From the NCBI GenBank assembly GCA_008933705.1, contig WBUN01000027.1:1-64000 (forward strand): a stretch of 64,000 nt of DNA, given 5' to 3'. Both the position numbers and the translations under genes were made by a program. The DNA comes from Hyphomicrobiaceae bacterium (GTDB taxonomy: Bacteria > Pseudomonadota > Alphaproteobacteria > Rhizobiales > Hyphomicrobiaceae). Position 1 is the first letter of the stretch, and the number at the start of each line of letters is the position of its first letter. Positions 1-10,601 of the stretch are shown here, piece by piece. Below the pieces are notes generated by a model. It saw only the letters and a program-made list of their open reading frames with translations. It had not been told where the DNA came from and searched no databases.

Positions 1-186
1 GGAGACGCCGAGTTGGTTGGCGACGGTGGCTGCGGCTGCCCTCCGGGCAAGCAATGCCTCCTGCTCTACCCCAAGGATGCCCAGGATCGTGCCAAGGGCG
101 CGATCAAGAAGATCGCGCCCGGCGGCCAGTTGAACGAGGCCTGGCAACCGAGCACAAGCGCCAGCCCCGCGATCCGAAACGATTGA
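1..186 (+). CDS. C-terminal fragment of a protein upstream of lptB (possibly LptA/OstA-like), truncated by window start
   Basis: Frame 1 is open from base 1 to TGA at 184-186 (GDAELVGDGGCGCPPGKQCLLLYPKDAQDRAKGAIKKIAPGG...); 3 nt upstream of lptB, where lptA usually sits. Identity inferred from synteny only. Confidence 0.45.
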   Translation, partial: GDAELVGDGGCGCPPGKQCLLLYPKDAQDRAKGAIKKIAPGGQLNEAWQPSTSASPAIRND

Positions 187-189
187 TCG

Positions 190-1032
190 ATGCGGATCTT
201 TCCGTTCAACTTGAGAGGCCGAAATGCGCGCTCCGGCAGTCAGCCGCAGAGGCGCACGGGAAGGAACGGCCAGCGCAGGCAGCCCGAGGAGATCGACGAG
301 GGCTTCGGGGGTGAGGGCTGGCTGACGGCCGACAACGTGCAGAAAAGCTACGGCGCCCGGCTGGTCGTGAAGGGCGTCAGCATCGCGACCGGGCGCGGCG
401 AGGCGGTCGGCCTGCTCGGCCCCAACGGCGCGGGCAAGACCACTGTTTTCTACATGATCACCGGCCTTGTGCCCGCCGACGCCGGTCGCATTACGCTCGA
501 CGGCCGCGACGTGACCCGCCTGCCGATGTACCGGCGTGCCCGGCTCGGCATCGGCTATCTGCCGCAGGAAGCGTCCATCTTCAGGGGCTTGACGGTCGAG
601 CAGAACATCATGGCGGTGCTCGAGCTGGTCGAGCCGCGGCGCAAGCGGCGCAAGGAGCAGCTCGACAGCCTGCTCGAGGAATTCAAGATCACCAGGCTGC
701 GCCGCTCTCCCTCGCTGGCACTCTCCGGCGGTGAGCGCCGCCGTTGCGAGATCGCCCGCGCGCTGGCCTCGCGCCCGTCGTTCATGCTGCTGGACGAGCC
801 ATTTGCCGGCATCGACCCGCTGGCCGTCGGCGATATCCAGGACCTGGTGCGCCATTTGACGCAGCGTGGCATCGGAGTCCTGATCACCGATCACAATGTT
901 CGGGAGACCCTGGACCTGATAGACCGCGCTTACATCATCTATGACGGCCGGGTCTTAACGCATGGTAACCCTCAAGAAATCAAGGCCAATGAAGACGTCC
1001 GCCGGGTTTACCTCGGGGACATGTTCGATTAA
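190..1032 (+). CDS. lptB: LPS export ABC transporter ATP-binding protein LptB
   Basis: Walker [10 protein letters not shown], signature LSGGERRR, Walker B FMLLDEPFAGIDP, LptB-like C-terminus; followed by rpoN. Confidence 0.95.
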   Translation: MRIFPFNLRGRNARSGSQPQRRTGRNGQRRQPEEIDEGFGGEGWLTADNVQKSYGARLVVKGVSIATGRGEAVGLLGPNGAGKTTVFYMITGLVPADAGRITLDGRDVTRLPMYRRARLGIGYLPQEASIFRGLTVEQNIMAVLELVEPRRKRRKEQLDSLLEEFKITRLRRSPSLALSGGERRRCEIARALASRPSFMLLDEPFAGIDPLAVGDIQDLVRHLTQRGIGVLITDHNVRETLDLIDRAYIIYDGRVLTHGNPQEIKANEDVRRVYLGDMFD

Positions 1033-1088
1033 TGCGGCACCCTTATAACTTGACCCCGTGACGCGCAGTAGCGACGATCGGGGCCGTT

Positions 1089-2594
1089 ATGGCGCTTTCG
1101 CAAAAACTGGAGCTGAGACAGGGCCAGCAGCTGGTGATGACACCCCAGCTGCAGCAGGCTATTCGCCTGCTTCAGCTCTCCAACATCGAGCTGTGCACAT
1201 TCGTGGAGTCCGAGCTCGAGCGCAACCCGCTGCTCGAGCGGGCCGAGGCTGCTCCCGAGCCGCCGCGCGAGAGCGAAACGCCCCGCCGAGAAGACGATGA
1301 CGGCGACGGTGACTGGAGCGGCGAGGAAACCGCGCCGACAATCGGCCCTGCTGCCTCCGAAGGCGAGGAGGGCGGCGCGCGTGAGATGGCCGGCGCCGAG
1401 CAGGAGCAGAGCGGGTGGGCCTCTCTCAAGCCGCGCACGCAGAACTCCTACGGCGGCGAAGAGGCCAATTTGGAGGAGTACGTCGCGGCGAACCTGTCGC
1501 TCGCCGATCACCTGATCGAGCAGCTGCACATGGTGATCACCGATCCCGTCGAGCGCATGATCGGCGCACACCTCATCCACATGGTTGACGAGGCCGGCTA
1601 TCTGCAGGGCGATCTCGGCGATGTCGCGGCCAAGCTCGGTGCGCCCGACGACTTGGTCGAGAAGGTGCTCGGGCTTCTGCAGACCTTCGATCCTCCGGGT
1701 GTGTGTGCGCGCAATCTGGCCGAATGCCTGGCGCTGCAGCTCAAGGACCAGAACCGCTACGATCCGCAGATCGCCAAGCTGCTCGACAATCTCGGACTGT
1801 TGGGCAGTCACAACCTGGCCGCGCTGAAGCGGGCGGTGGGTGTCGACGCGCAAGAGCTCGCCGACATGATCGCGGAGATCAAGCACCTCAACCCCAAGCC
1901 CGGCCTGCAGTTCGGCTCCGTGCAGATCCAGCCGGTGCTGCCCGACGTCATGGTGCGCCCCGCTCGCGACGGAAGCTGGCTCGTCGAGCTCAACAACGAC
2001 ACGCTGCCGCGCGTGCTCGTCAACCGCGGCTACTACACGACCGTCTGCAAGACTGCCCGCTCCGAGCAGGACAAGGGCTATCTGGTCGAGTGCCTGCAGA
2101 ACGCCAACTGGCTGGTCAAGAGCCTCGACCAGCGCGCGCGCACCATCCTGCGGGTCGCGGAGGAGATCGTGCGCCAGCAGGATGGATTCCTGACCTATGG
2201 CGTCGAGCACTTGAAGCCGCTCAACCTGAAGAAGGTGGCGGATGCCATCTCCATGCACGAATCGACGGTGAGCCGCGTGACCTCGAACAAGTACATGGCA
2301 ACGCCGCGCGGCGTGTTCGAGCTCAAGTACTTCTTCACCTCGGCGATCGCGTCGGCGGACGGTGATGAGGCGCATTCCTCGGAGGCCGTGCGCCACCGCA
2401 TCCGCCAGCTCATAGACGCGGAGCCGGCGAGCGCCGTTCTCTCGGACGACAAGATCGTCGAGCAGCTCAAGCGTGACGGCATCGACATCGCCCGCCGCAC
2501 GGTGGCCAAGTACCGCGAGGCGCTCAGGATACCCTCCTCTGTCCAGCGGCGGCGTGAGAAACAGATGGCCGCCCGGCTGGACTCAGGCCTCTGA
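1089..2594 (+). CDS. rpoN: RNA polymerase sigma-54 factor
   Basis: N-terminal LRQGQQLVMTPQLQQAIRLLQLS region, HESTVSRVTSNKY HTH, RRTVAKYREALRIPSSVQRR RpoN box. Confidence 0.97.
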   Translation: MALSQKLELRQGQQLVMTPQLQQAIRLLQLSNIELCTFVESELERNPLLERAEAAPEPPRESETPRREDDDGDGDWSGEETAPTIGPAASEGEEGGAREMAGAEQEQSGWASLKPRTQNSYGGEEANLEEYVAANLSLADHLIEQLHMVITDPVERMIGAHLIHMVDEAGYLQGDLGDVAAKLGAPDDLVEKVLGLLQTFDPPGVCARNLAECLALQLKDQNRYDPQIAKLLDNLGLLGSHNLAALKRAVGVDAQELADMIAEIKHLNPKPGLQFGSVQIQPVLPDVMVRPARDGSWLVELNNDTLPRVLVNRGYYTTVCKTARSEQDKGYLVECLQNANWLVKSLDQRARTILRVAEEIVRQQDGFLTYGVEHLKPLNLKKVADAISMHESTVSRVTSNKYMATPRGVFELKYFFTSAIASADGDEAHSSEAVRHRIRQLIDAEPASAVLSDDKIVEQLKRDGIDIARRTVAKYREALRIPSSVQRRREKQMAARLDSGL

Positions 2595-2680
2595 TCGGCA
2601 CCGGAAAATTGGGTTTTGGAAGGCGCCGGATGCCCTTGTGCGCGGGAGAGGTTGCTGCCGGTTGCAGGGGGGCGGAAGCG

Positions 2681-2700
2681 GCTTTCCAATTGTGGAAAGC
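2681..2700. repeat. Perfect inverted repeat GCTTTCCA-ATTG-TGGAAAGC downstream of rpoN
   Basis: 8-bp perfect arms, 4-nt loop; no U-run follows. Confidence 0.7.
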
Positions 2701-3112
2701 TGCAATGAAATTTGTCTTTGTCGCTATTTGACACCGCTGACCCGCTGATCTACGGTCCGCCCGCTTGTTGGCGCTCGAAACGGTCGAGTGGATCAAGGCA
2801 GTTCCGTGAACGTGCAATGGAAATGCGGCCTGCGTGCCGGGGAATGCGAGAGCAGGATCCGGGCGGGCGTGAAGCCGTTGCACAGCAAGAGTTGAACTCG
2901 GGCCTTTAGGGCGCCGGGGAGCGTTCGAGGAGACCTTGGGTGGCGTGCGGTATCCTGGGGGATATCACGTGAGGCGGGCGGTATCGCGCCCTTCGGCTCG
3001 CCCGGCGGCGGGCACCTGGGGGCATTAGGCAGGCGCGCGGCGGCACAAAAGGTGCATGGACGTCGCAGATCGTCGGAACAGCGTCGGACTACGATATACA
3101 AAGAGACAGGCA

Positions 3113-3577
3113 ATGAATCTCGGTGATCTCATATCGCCGGAAGCGGTCTTTCCCTCGCTGAAGGTTAAGAACAAGAAGCAGGCCCTGCAGGAGCTGGCGC
3201 AGAAAGCGGCCGCCCTGACGGGCCTCGATGCCCGCGAGATTTTCGAGACGCTGCTGCAGCGCGAGCGGCTCGGCTCCACCGGCGTGGGTCGGGGCATCGC
3301 CATACCGCACGGGCGCATCGCGGCGCTGCCGAATATCGTCAGCGTGTTTGCACGGCTCGCCGAGCCGATCGACTTCGATGCGCTCGATGAAGAGCCCGTC
3401 GACCTGATCTTCCTGCTGCTGGCGCCGGAGCACGCCGGTGCCGACCACCTCAAGGCGCTGGCCCGGATCTCCCGCCTGCTGCGCGAGCCTGCGACGATCG
3501 AGAAATTGCGCGCTTCGAAGGATCGCGCCGCGCTCTATTCCGTGCTCACGGAGCCTGCCACGTCGCACGCGGCCTGA
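3113..3577 (+). CDS. ptsN: PTS IIA-like nitrogen regulatory protein
   Basis: MNLGDLISPEAVFPSLKVKNKKQALQELA...GVGRGIAIPHGRI active-site motif; downstream of rpoN. Confidence 0.93.
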   Translation: MNLGDLISPEAVFPSLKVKNKKQALQELAQKAAALTGLDAREIFETLLQRERLGSTGVGRGIAIPHGRIAALPNIVSVFARLAEPIDFDALDEEPVDLIFLLLAPEHAGADHLKALARISRLLREPATIEKLRASKDRAALYSVLTEPATSHAA

Positions 3578-3597
3578 AGCCGTTGCGGCCGGCGCCC

Positions 3598-4395
3598 TCA
3601 GCCGAGCACGGCGAGCGCGCCGAGGCCCATGCCGCCAATGGCGATGCGCCACCAAGCGAACGGCGCAAAGCCGTGGCGGCTGACGAAATCCAGCAGGTAG
3701 CGCACGACCACGACGCCCGCCGCGAACGCGACGACGAAGCCCAGCGTGATCGCCCTGACATCGTCTGCCGCCAGCGAGCCCCAGTTCTTGTAGAGGTCGT
3801 AGGTGAACGCGCCGACCATGGTCGGCATGGCGAGGAAGAACGAGAACTCGGTCGCCGATCGCTTGTCGGCGCCCATCAGCAGGGCGCCGACGATGCTGGC
3901 GCCCGAACGCGATACGCCCGGGATCATGGCCGCGCATTGGAACAGCCCGATGATGAACGCCAGCGGGAGCGGATAGTCCATGACGTCGAAATAGCGCGGC
4001 TCGAGGCGCATCTTGTCGACGGCGAGCAGGATGATGCCGCCGACGATCAGCGTCGTGCAGATCAGCCAGGGTGACTCGAACAGCACGGATTTGATGAACT
4101 TGTGCGCGCCGGCGCCGATCACGGCCGCGGGCAAGAAGGCCAGGAGGACGGCCAGTATGAAGCGGCGCGTGCGGTCGTCGTGCGGGACGTCGAACAGCAG
4201 GCGGATCAGCTTGGCTGAATAGACCGACAGAATAGCGAGGATGGCGCCGAGCTGGATCAGCACCTCGAAGGTCCTGCCGGGTGACTTGAAGCCCAGGAAA
4301 TGTCCGACGAGAAGCAGATGACCGGTCGAGGAAACGGGGATGAACTCGGTCAACCCCTCGATCAACCCGAGCACGATCACTTGCCAGGAGGGCAT
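3598..4395 (-). CDS. uppP: Undecaprenyl-diphosphatase (UppP/BacA)
   Basis: [17 protein letters not shown] and [10 protein letters not shown] motifs, multi-TM; start [10 protein letters not shown] at 4395, ORF extended further upstream in the track. Confidence 0.95.
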   Translation of the reverse strand: MPSWQVIVLGLIEGLTEFIPVSSTGHLLLVGHFLGFKSPGRTFEVLIQLGAILAILSVYSAKLIRLLFDVPHDDRTRRFILAVLLAFLPAAVIGAGAHKFIKSVLFESPWLICTTLIVGGIILLAVDKMRLEPRYFDVMDYPLPLAFIIGLFQCAAMIPGVSRSGASIVGALLMGADKRSATEFSFFLAMPTMVGAFTYDLYKNWGSLAADDVRAITLGFVVAFAAGVVVVRYLLDFVSRHGFAPFAWWRIAIGGMGLGALAVLG

Positions 4396-4750
4396 GCACG
4401 TCTCCCTAGGATGGCGACATGGAAGGTTGCGCCGTCGCTTCAACAAACCCACTCGCGCCCGCCATCCCGGCGGCTTCCGCAGAGACTTGGATGCCGGGGA
4501 CGAGCCCGTGCATGACGGCGAGCCTCGAGCACACCCGGCAGAATCATCGATTGCGCCCAGGCATGCGGGTGCTCCAGTACGCGTGCCGTGGTTCTGCCTC
4601 AAGCCTGGCCCAGCTATCGGGGAGGATTCTGCGCTGGTTGTGGCGAGCGCGCATCGGTATCCTGAGAGTGAACAGCAAATGGCGATCACCGATGGCAGAA
4701 GCATCCATGCGCCGCGGGCCATCGCCTCAGCGCCACCTACAGACAAGCCC

Positions 4751-5878
4751 ATGGCCGAAAGTCTCAAGGAGCTGGTCTTGAAGGAGGCCCGGGCGGCCGG
4801 ATTCGACGCCGCGCGCGTGGCGACGCCTGCCGCTGCCGGAACGGCCATCGGCGAGCACCTTATGCAGTTCCTCGAAGAAGGGCGCCATGGCGACATGGCG
4901 TGGATGGCGGCCACTGCGGAACGCCGCCGCCACCCTCTTGGCCTGTGGCCGCAGGCGCGCTCGATCGTCATGCTCGGCGTGAGCTATGCGCCAGAGGGTG
5001 ATCCGTTGGCGCCGCTGGCCGACCCGGCGCGGGGCGTCATTTCCTGCTACGCCCGGGGCAAGGACTATCACGACGTCATTCGTTCCGGCCTGAAGCGCGT
5101 CGCCAGGACGCTGGCCGAGGCAAGCGGCACGGAGGTCAAGGTGTTCGTGGATACGGCGCCGCTGATGGAGAAGCCTCTGGGACAGGCGGCAGGGCTCGGC
5201 TGGCAAGGAAAGCACACGAACCTCGTCTCGCGCGAGTTCGGCTCATGGCTGTTTCTCGGCGCCATTCTCACCGAGGCCGAGATCGAGCCCGATGCCCCGG
5301 AGGACGATCACTGCGGCAGCTGCAGCGCGTGCCTCGATGTATGCCCGACGCAAGCATTTCCCGCGCCCTATCAGCTCGACGCGCGGCGCTGCATCGCTTA
5401 CCTCACCATCGAACACAAGGGTCACATCCCGGCCGAGTTCCGCCGTCCGATCGGCAATCGGGTGTTCGGCTGCGACGATTGCCTGGCGGTGTGTCCTTGG
5501 AACAAATTCGCCGCGGCGGCGCGCGAGACGAGGTTGCACGCGCTGGCAGCAAACAGCGCACCACCTCTTGCCGAGCTGCTGGCGCTCGACGATGCCGCCT
5601 TCCGCCGGCGCTTCGCGGGCACGCCCGTGAAGCGTACGGGGCGCGACCGGGTCGTCCGCAATGCGCTGATCGCGGCAGGCAATTCCCAAGACAAGAGCCT
5701 GATGCCTGCGATAGAGCGCCTGCTTGCAGACGACTCGCCGCTGGTGCGGGCCATGGCGGTGTGGGCGCTGCGAAGGCTGGCGGAGCCCGAAGCCTGGGAG
5801 CGGGCCCGGCGCCGCCTCTTGCCGTCCGAGAGCGACGCGGCCGTTCGTACTGAGTGGGCAGGGGAGGCGCTCTCATGA
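4751..5878 (+). CDS. queG: Epoxyqueuosine reductase QueG
   Basis: Two 4Fe-4S motifs [15 protein letters not shown] and [24 protein letters not shown]; start [13 protein letters not shown]. Confidence 0.94.
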   Translation: MAESLKELVLKEARAAGFDAARVATPAAAGTAIGEHLMQFLEEGRHGDMAWMAATAERRRHPLGLWPQARSIVMLGVSYAPEGDPLAPLADPARGVISCYARGKDYHDVIRSGLKRVARTLAEASGTEVKVFVDTAPLMEKPLGQAAGLGWQGKHTNLVSREFGSWLFLGAILTEAEIEPDAPEDDHCGSCSACLDVCPTQAFPAPYQLDARRCIAYLTIEHKGHIPAEFRRPIGNRVFGCDDCLAVCPWNKFAAAARETRLHALAANSAPPLAELLALDDAAFRRRFAGTPVKRTGRDRVVRNALIAAGNSQDKSLMPAIERLLADDSPLVRAMAVWALRRLAEPEAWERARRRLLPSESDAAVRTEWAGEALS

Positions 5879-6729
5879 AGCTCTTCTGTTTCGGATTCGG
5901 ATATTCGGCGGAAGGCCTGGCGCACCATCTGAGCGCACGGGAGCTGACGATTGCCGGCACACGCACCAATCTTGCCGGGCCGTCTCCCCATCCGGCCGCG
6001 AGCCTGGCCGAGTTCCGGGGCGATTCAGCCTCGGCCGATGTGCGCCGCCTGCTGCAGGGGACCACGCACATCCTCATCAGCGTTCCTCCCGACCTGGAGG
6101 GCGATGTGGTGCTGCGCCATCACGCAGCGGACGTTGCCGCCCTCTCGGACCTTGCCTGGATCGGCTACCTCTCCACCGTCGGCGTCTATGGCGACTGGCG
6201 CGGCGCATGGGTCGACGAGACAAGCCCGACCCGGCCGATCACGGAGCGCAGCCTGCGCCGGCTGCAGGCGGAGCAGGAATGGCTCAAGTTCGGCCACGAC
6301 AGCGGGCGGCGCATCGAGATATTCAGGCTGTCCGGCATCTACGGGCCGGGCCGCAGCGTGGTCGACAACCTCAGGGCTGGGACGGCCAAGCGCATCGTCA
6401 AGCCGGGCCAGGTGTTCAACCGCATCCATGTCGACGACATCGCGCGGGTATTGGCGGCCGCCATGGAAACGGCTGCCGGACATGAGGTTTACAACGTCAG
6501 CGACGACGAGCCGGCCCCTCCGCAGGACGTGGTGGCCTATGCGGCCGAGCTGCTCGGCATGCCGCCACCCCCGGAAATCCCCTATGAGAGGGCTGGTCTG
6601 CAGGGCATGGCCGCCTCGTTCTGGGCCGAGAACAAGCGCGTCCGCAATGATCGCATCAAGGAAGCCCTCGGTGTCTCCCTGCTCTATCCGACCTACCGGG
6701 AGGGGGTGAGGGCGCTAGCTGCAACCTGA
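5875..6729 (+). CDS. NAD-dependent epimerase/dehydratase family protein (extended SDR)
   Basis: [44 protein letters not shown] overlap with queG stop. Confidence 0.85.
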   Translation: MKLFCFGFGYSAEGLAHHLSARELTIAGTRTNLAGPSPHPAASLAEFRGDSASADVRRLLQGTTHILISVPPDLEGDVVLRHHAADVAALSDLAWIGYLSTVGVYGDWRGAWVDETSPTRPITERSLRRLQAEQEWLKFGHDSGRRIEIFRLSGIYGPGRSVVDNLRAGTAKRIVKPGQVFNRIHVDDIARVLAAAMETAAGHEVYNVSDDEPAPPQDVVAYAAELLGMPPPPEIPYERAGLQGMAASFWAENKRVRNDRIKEALGVSLLYPTYREGVRALAAT

Positions 6730-6885
6730 GATATTTTTCGGCAACCTCCGGTCAAGGTCCCGCTTTCCGCCGCAAATGGCACTGAAATTGCGCGCCAGGA
6801 AGCGGCGGGGCTTCCGCAAGGACGTCCCGGGCGCTTGGCGTCGGCGCGCCTCGTTCGCCGCAACAATCACGTCTGGGAGACGGCA

Positions 6886-8361
6886 ATGTCCAGTTGGGCG
6901 ATTGCACACCGCGCGCTGCTCATGTGCGCCGCGGTCCTGCTGCTGGCTGCGCCTGCGCGCGCCAATGATGCGGCCCATGAGATGGCCGAGAAGTTCGCCG
7001 CGGATGGGGAGCGCTCGGCTGCTGCCAAGCGCAAGGCCGAGGATGCCAAGAAGCGCGAGGCCGAACTGAAGGCGGACGAGGAGCGCAAGGCCGCGGCTGC
7101 GCGCCGCGCCGAGGAGAGGCTGAAGGCCGATCAGGCCAAGCAGCGCGCCAAGGCAAAGGCTGCCGAAACCGCCAAGCGCAGCCAAGAGCGCCGACAGGCC
7201 GACGAAGCCGAAATGCTGGCTCGCGCGCGGCGTGAGGCAGAGGAGATGAAGGCGGCGGAAGAGGCCCGCATTCTCGCCGAGCAGGCGGCAGCGATGGAGC
7301 GCGCACGCGCTGAGCTGGAGGCGAGCCAGGCCGCCGAGCGGGAGCGCGCCAAGGCCGATGCGCAGGCGCGGCAAGCGGCAGAGCAGGAACGGGCCAGGGC
7401 TGCGGCAGAGGCCGAAGCGCAGGCCCGCAAGCTCGCCGAGCAGCAAAAGCAGCGCCGCGAGGAGCAGGCCGCCGAGCGGGAGCGCAAGGCGGCCGAGGAA
7501 CTGGCGCGGCTCGCGCGCCTGCGCATGGAGGAGACCCGCCAGCTTGCCGAAAAGCTGAAACGTGTGCGCCAGATCCGCGAGGCACGGCTTGCGGCGCAGG
7601 CTCGCCGCGCAGAGGCTGAGAAAGCCCCAAGCCCCGAGACTCCGCCCAGCGCGGCCGAGCAGGCAACGCCGCCCGCGGTGGTGGCCGAGGCCGCACCTCA
7701 AGTGTCCGAGACCGTCGGCGCCTCCGGGCGACCGGTGATTGCGGCGGCCGGGCGGGACGCGCCTCCGGCGCAGGAGCCCGTGCGGATGGCCGCGCCTCCT
7801 CCGCCCATCGCGGCGGCCCCGTCGGTTGGGCCCGTCCAGTCTCCTGTCGGCTTGAAGGATGATCGCGTCACCGTTCTGGTCGTGCTGGCTCCCGGCACGT
7901 ACGGCATCCGCCGCAACGGACCCAAGGTCGCCGATCCCGTACTGTGCACGCTCGATGGGTGCTACGTGAGCACAGGTGCCGATACACCGGCGCGATTCAT
8001 GCCGGGCCGCAAGGCGCTGAGCTTCGGCAATACCTGGGGCGCCCGTGCGGGGGCCTGCAGGCAGATGCTGGGCTGCGTGTTTCGCGGCGTCGAGCTGACC
8101 GAGATTCCCGGCTATCTGCAGCCGGTGGATCTGCATATCCTCAAGCACGACCGCCGACGCGGGCAGGTGATCAGCACGGACTCGGCCTGCCAGGTGGACG
8201 GCGGCCGCGTCTTCTGCGCGCGCGGCATCTACACCGAGGACTATGTCATGTGGGTCATGCCCGAGAGCGTCGCGGCCGCGGCCGGGCCGGAGGCGCTGCT
8301 GCGTGCGGTCCGCGAAGGTCTCAACGGGCCGAGGTCGGCAGGGCTGGCACCGGGCCGGTAA
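6886..8361 (+). CDS. Exported protein with long charged Ala/Glu/Lys/Arg-rich helical region and compact C-terminal domain
   Basis: Signal peptide AHRALLMCAAVLLLAAPARA; ~230 residues of KAEEERAAR-type heptads; globular Cys-containing C-terminus. Confidence 0.75.
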   Translation: MSSWAIAHRALLMCAAVLLLAAPARANDAAHEMAEKFAADGERSAAAKRKAEDAKKREAELKADEERKAAAARRAEERLKADQAKQRAKAKAAETAKRSQERRQADEAEMLARARREAEEMKAAEEARILAEQAAAMERARAELEASQAAERERAKADAQARQAAEQERARAAAEAEAQARKLAEQQKQRREEQAAERERKAAEELARLARLRMEETRQLAEKLKRVRQIREARLAAQARRAEAEKAPSPETPPSAAEQATPPAVVAEAAPQVSETVGASGRPVIAAAGRDAPPAQEPVRMAAPPPPIAAAPSVGPVQSPVGLKDDRVTVLVVLAPGTYGIRRNGPKVADPVLCTLDGCYVSTGADTPARFMPGRKALSFGNTWGARAGACRQMLGCVFRGVELTEIPGYLQPVDLHILKHDRRRGQVISTDSACQVDGGRVFCARGIYTEDYVMWVMPESVAAAAGPEALLRAVREGLNGPRSAGLAPGR

Positions 8362-8420
8362 GGTGGCTCGCAGGCACCGTGGACAACGCACGCCAGAGGA
8401 TCTGGCGCCCCGATGCCCGG

Positions 8421-9215
8421 CTATCCCTTCCCCACCAGCTCGCCGACGATGTCGAGCAGGAGCGCGATGTCCTCAGGCCGCGACAGCCGGTGCTCGCCGT
8501 CGGGCACCGCGGCGACGCGTGTCCAGTCTCCGGACAGATGCGCGACGAGATCGAGCGTGTGCTCCCAGGGCACGTCCGGGTCGAGCAGGCCGTGCACAAT
8601 GTGCACCGGCCGGCCAGGGTCGAACGGCTCCTTGCCGATGAGGTGAGTGCGCCCGTCCTCGATCAGTGCCCGCGTGATGGGATAGGGCCCGTCGCCGTAG
8701 CGCGAGGGGCGCAGGAAGACGCCCTTCTCCTCGATGTCCCGCCGGGCGCTGGCGGGAAGGTTGCCCCACATCAGCTCGGAGATATCCCAGGCCGGGGCGA
8801 TGAGCACGAGGGCCTTTATCCGTGCAGCCTCCTCAGGCCCCTCCGCCACCAGGGCGCGCAGCAGAAGCAGGGCCATGTAGCCGCCCATGCTGGAGCCGAC
8901 GAGGATCTGCGGACCCTGCGTGAGCTTTTCGAACACGGCGCGGGCTTCGTCCAGCCACCGGCTCACGGTGCCATCCTCGAAGCGGCCTTCGGATTGCCCG
9001 TGGCCCGAGTAGTCGAAGCGCGTGCAGGCGAGACCGTGCTCCCTGGCCCACTGCGCCAGCGCCGCGGCCTTGGTGCTTGTCATCTCGGACTTGAGGCCGC
9101 AGAGCCAGATCAGGCCCGGCCTGCCGGTGGCGGAGGCGGCTTCGCTGAGATAGGCGATCTTTCGCGCCTCGGCGCCCGAGCCGACAACGAGGGTTTGCGG
9201 TTGCGTTTCGACCAT
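8421..9215 (-). CDS. Alpha/beta hydrolase
   Basis: GSSMGGYMALLLL nucleophile elbow, FDYSGHGQSEG, HGLLDPDVP, GEHRLS; start MVETQPQTLVVGSG. Confidence 0.88.
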   Translation of the reverse strand: MVETQPQTLVVGSGAEARKIAYLSEAASATGRPGLIWLCGLKSEMTSTKAAALAQWAREHGLACTRFDYSGHGQSEGRFEDGTVSRWLDEARAVFEKLTQGPQILVGSSMGGYMALLLLRALVAEGPEEAARIKALVLIAPAWDISELMWGNLPASARRDIEEKGVFLRPSRYGDGPYPITRALIEDGRTHLIGKEPFDPGRPVHIVHGLLDPDVPWEHTLDLVAHLSGDWTRVAAVPDGEHRLSRPEDIALLLDIVGELVGKG

Positions 9216-9251
9216 CCTAAGAAGCCTTGCCTGTTGTGAGAGGAACGAAAG

Positions 9252-10490
9252 TTGGGAACCGAGCGGCCGACCATACTGCAGATTATCCCCAGGCTCGATG
9301 CCGGCGGGGCCGAGCTTGCCGTGGTCGAGATCGCCGCAGCGGTTACCGGTGCCGGCGGGCGGGCGCTGGTGCTCGCCGAATTGGGCCGCCTTGCGCCGAG
9401 AGTCGAGGCAGCCGGCGGCGAGGTGACCGCCTTTCCGGCGGCGACCAAGAACCCGGCAAGAATGCTCAGCAACGCAAGCGCAATTGCACGTTTCATCGCG
9501 GAAGAGGGCGTCGATCTGGTGCATGCCAGAAGCCGGGCGCCGGCCTGGAGCGCGCTGATCGCGGCGCGGCGTACCGGCGTGCCGTTCGTCACCACCTACC
9601 ACGGTGCCTACCAGGAGGCAGGGCCGATCAAGCGCCTCTACAACAGCGTGATGGCCCGCGGCGACGTCGTCATTGCCAACTCGCGCTACACGGCGCGGCT
9701 CATCGCCGAGCGCTACGCGACCCCGGAGGAACGCATCGCCGTGATTCCTCGTGGCGTCGATACGGAGACATTCGATCCGGGCAAGGTCTCGACGGAACGT
9801 GTCGCGGCGCTGCGAAGGCGTTGGGGTATCGAGCCATCGACACGGGTCATTCTGCATGCCGCGCGGCTCACGAGCTGGAAGGGTCAGAACGTCGTGATCG
9901 ACGCTGCAGGGCAGCTCGCGACGGCGGGCAGGCTGGGCCCGGCCGTGGTCATCCTCGCCGGCGATGCGCAGGGCCGCGACGACTATCAGGAGGGGCTGCG
10001 GGCCCAGATCGAGCGTCTCGGCCTCAAGGACCGGGTTCGCCTGGTCGGGCATGTCGAGGATGTCGCCGCCGCCTACCTGACCGCGCATGTCACCATTGTC
10101 GCCTCGACCGGGCCCGAGGCCTTCGGCCGGTCGGCCATCGAGGCGGCCGCCATGCAATGCCCGGTGATTGCCACCAACATCGGCGCCCCGCCGGAGACCG
10201 TCCGCGCCGAACCGGCCGTGCCGGCCGAGGCCACCACCGGCTGGCTGGTGGCGCCAGGAGACGCCCGGGCCCTGGCCGCCCGGCTGGCTGAGGCCCTCGA
10301 TTTGCCCCAGGAGGCCCGCGCTGCCCTGGGGGCGCGGGCGCGCCGGCACGTGCTGGCCCAGTTCGCCACGCAGGCCCTGCAACGCCGGACGCTGGCCGTC
10401 TACGACCGTCTGCTCGGGACCGTCCTTGAACGGCATTTCTTGGAGCGATCCGGGCAGCGAAATCCACCGCTCAAGACCGGGCAACCTTGA
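9252..10490 (+). CDS. Glycosyltransferase family 4 (GT-B)
   Basis: QIIPRLDAGGAELAVVE, VIPRGVDTETFDP, GPEAFGRSAIEAAAMQCPVIATNIGAPPET. Confidence 0.92.
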   Translation: MGTERPTILQIIPRLDAGGAELAVVEIAAAVTGAGGRALVLAELGRLAPRVEAAGGEVTAFPAATKNPARMLSNASAIARFIAEEGVDLVHARSRAPAWSALIAARRTGVPFVTTYHGAYQEAGPIKRLYNSVMARGDVVIANSRYTARLIAERYATPEERIAVIPRGVDTETFDPGKVSTERVAALRRRWGIEPSTRVILHAARLTSWKGQNVVIDAAGQLATAGRLGPAVVILAGDAQGRDDYQEGLRAQIERLGLKDRVRLVGHVEDVAAAYLTAHVTIVASTGPEAFGRSAIEAAAMQCPVIATNIGAPPETVRAEPAVPAEATTGWLVAPGDARALAARLAEALDLPQEARAALGARARRHVLAQFATQALQRRTLAVYDRLLGTVLERHFLERSGQRNPPLKTGQP

Positions 10491-10601
10491 CTTGGCGCCC
10501 CATCTCCCGGATTTTATGCCGCGTCATGGCCCCGGGTCGGCTTTCCGAGCCGGTCGGCGCTGTGGCATTCGAGCAGGGACAACATCTCTAGGAGGCTAGA
10601 C

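Noticed and set aside
4340-4750. N-terminal extension of QueG in the ORF track
   Set aside because: The first ~137 codons lack QueG similarity and include a degenerate repeat; the family start fits ATG 4751.
8421-10484. 687-aa minus-strand ORF covering the hydrolase and the opposite strand of the glycosyltransferase
   Set aside because: Only the C-terminal ~264 aa (8421-9215) is hydrolase; the upstream extension is antisense to the glycosyltransferase gene.
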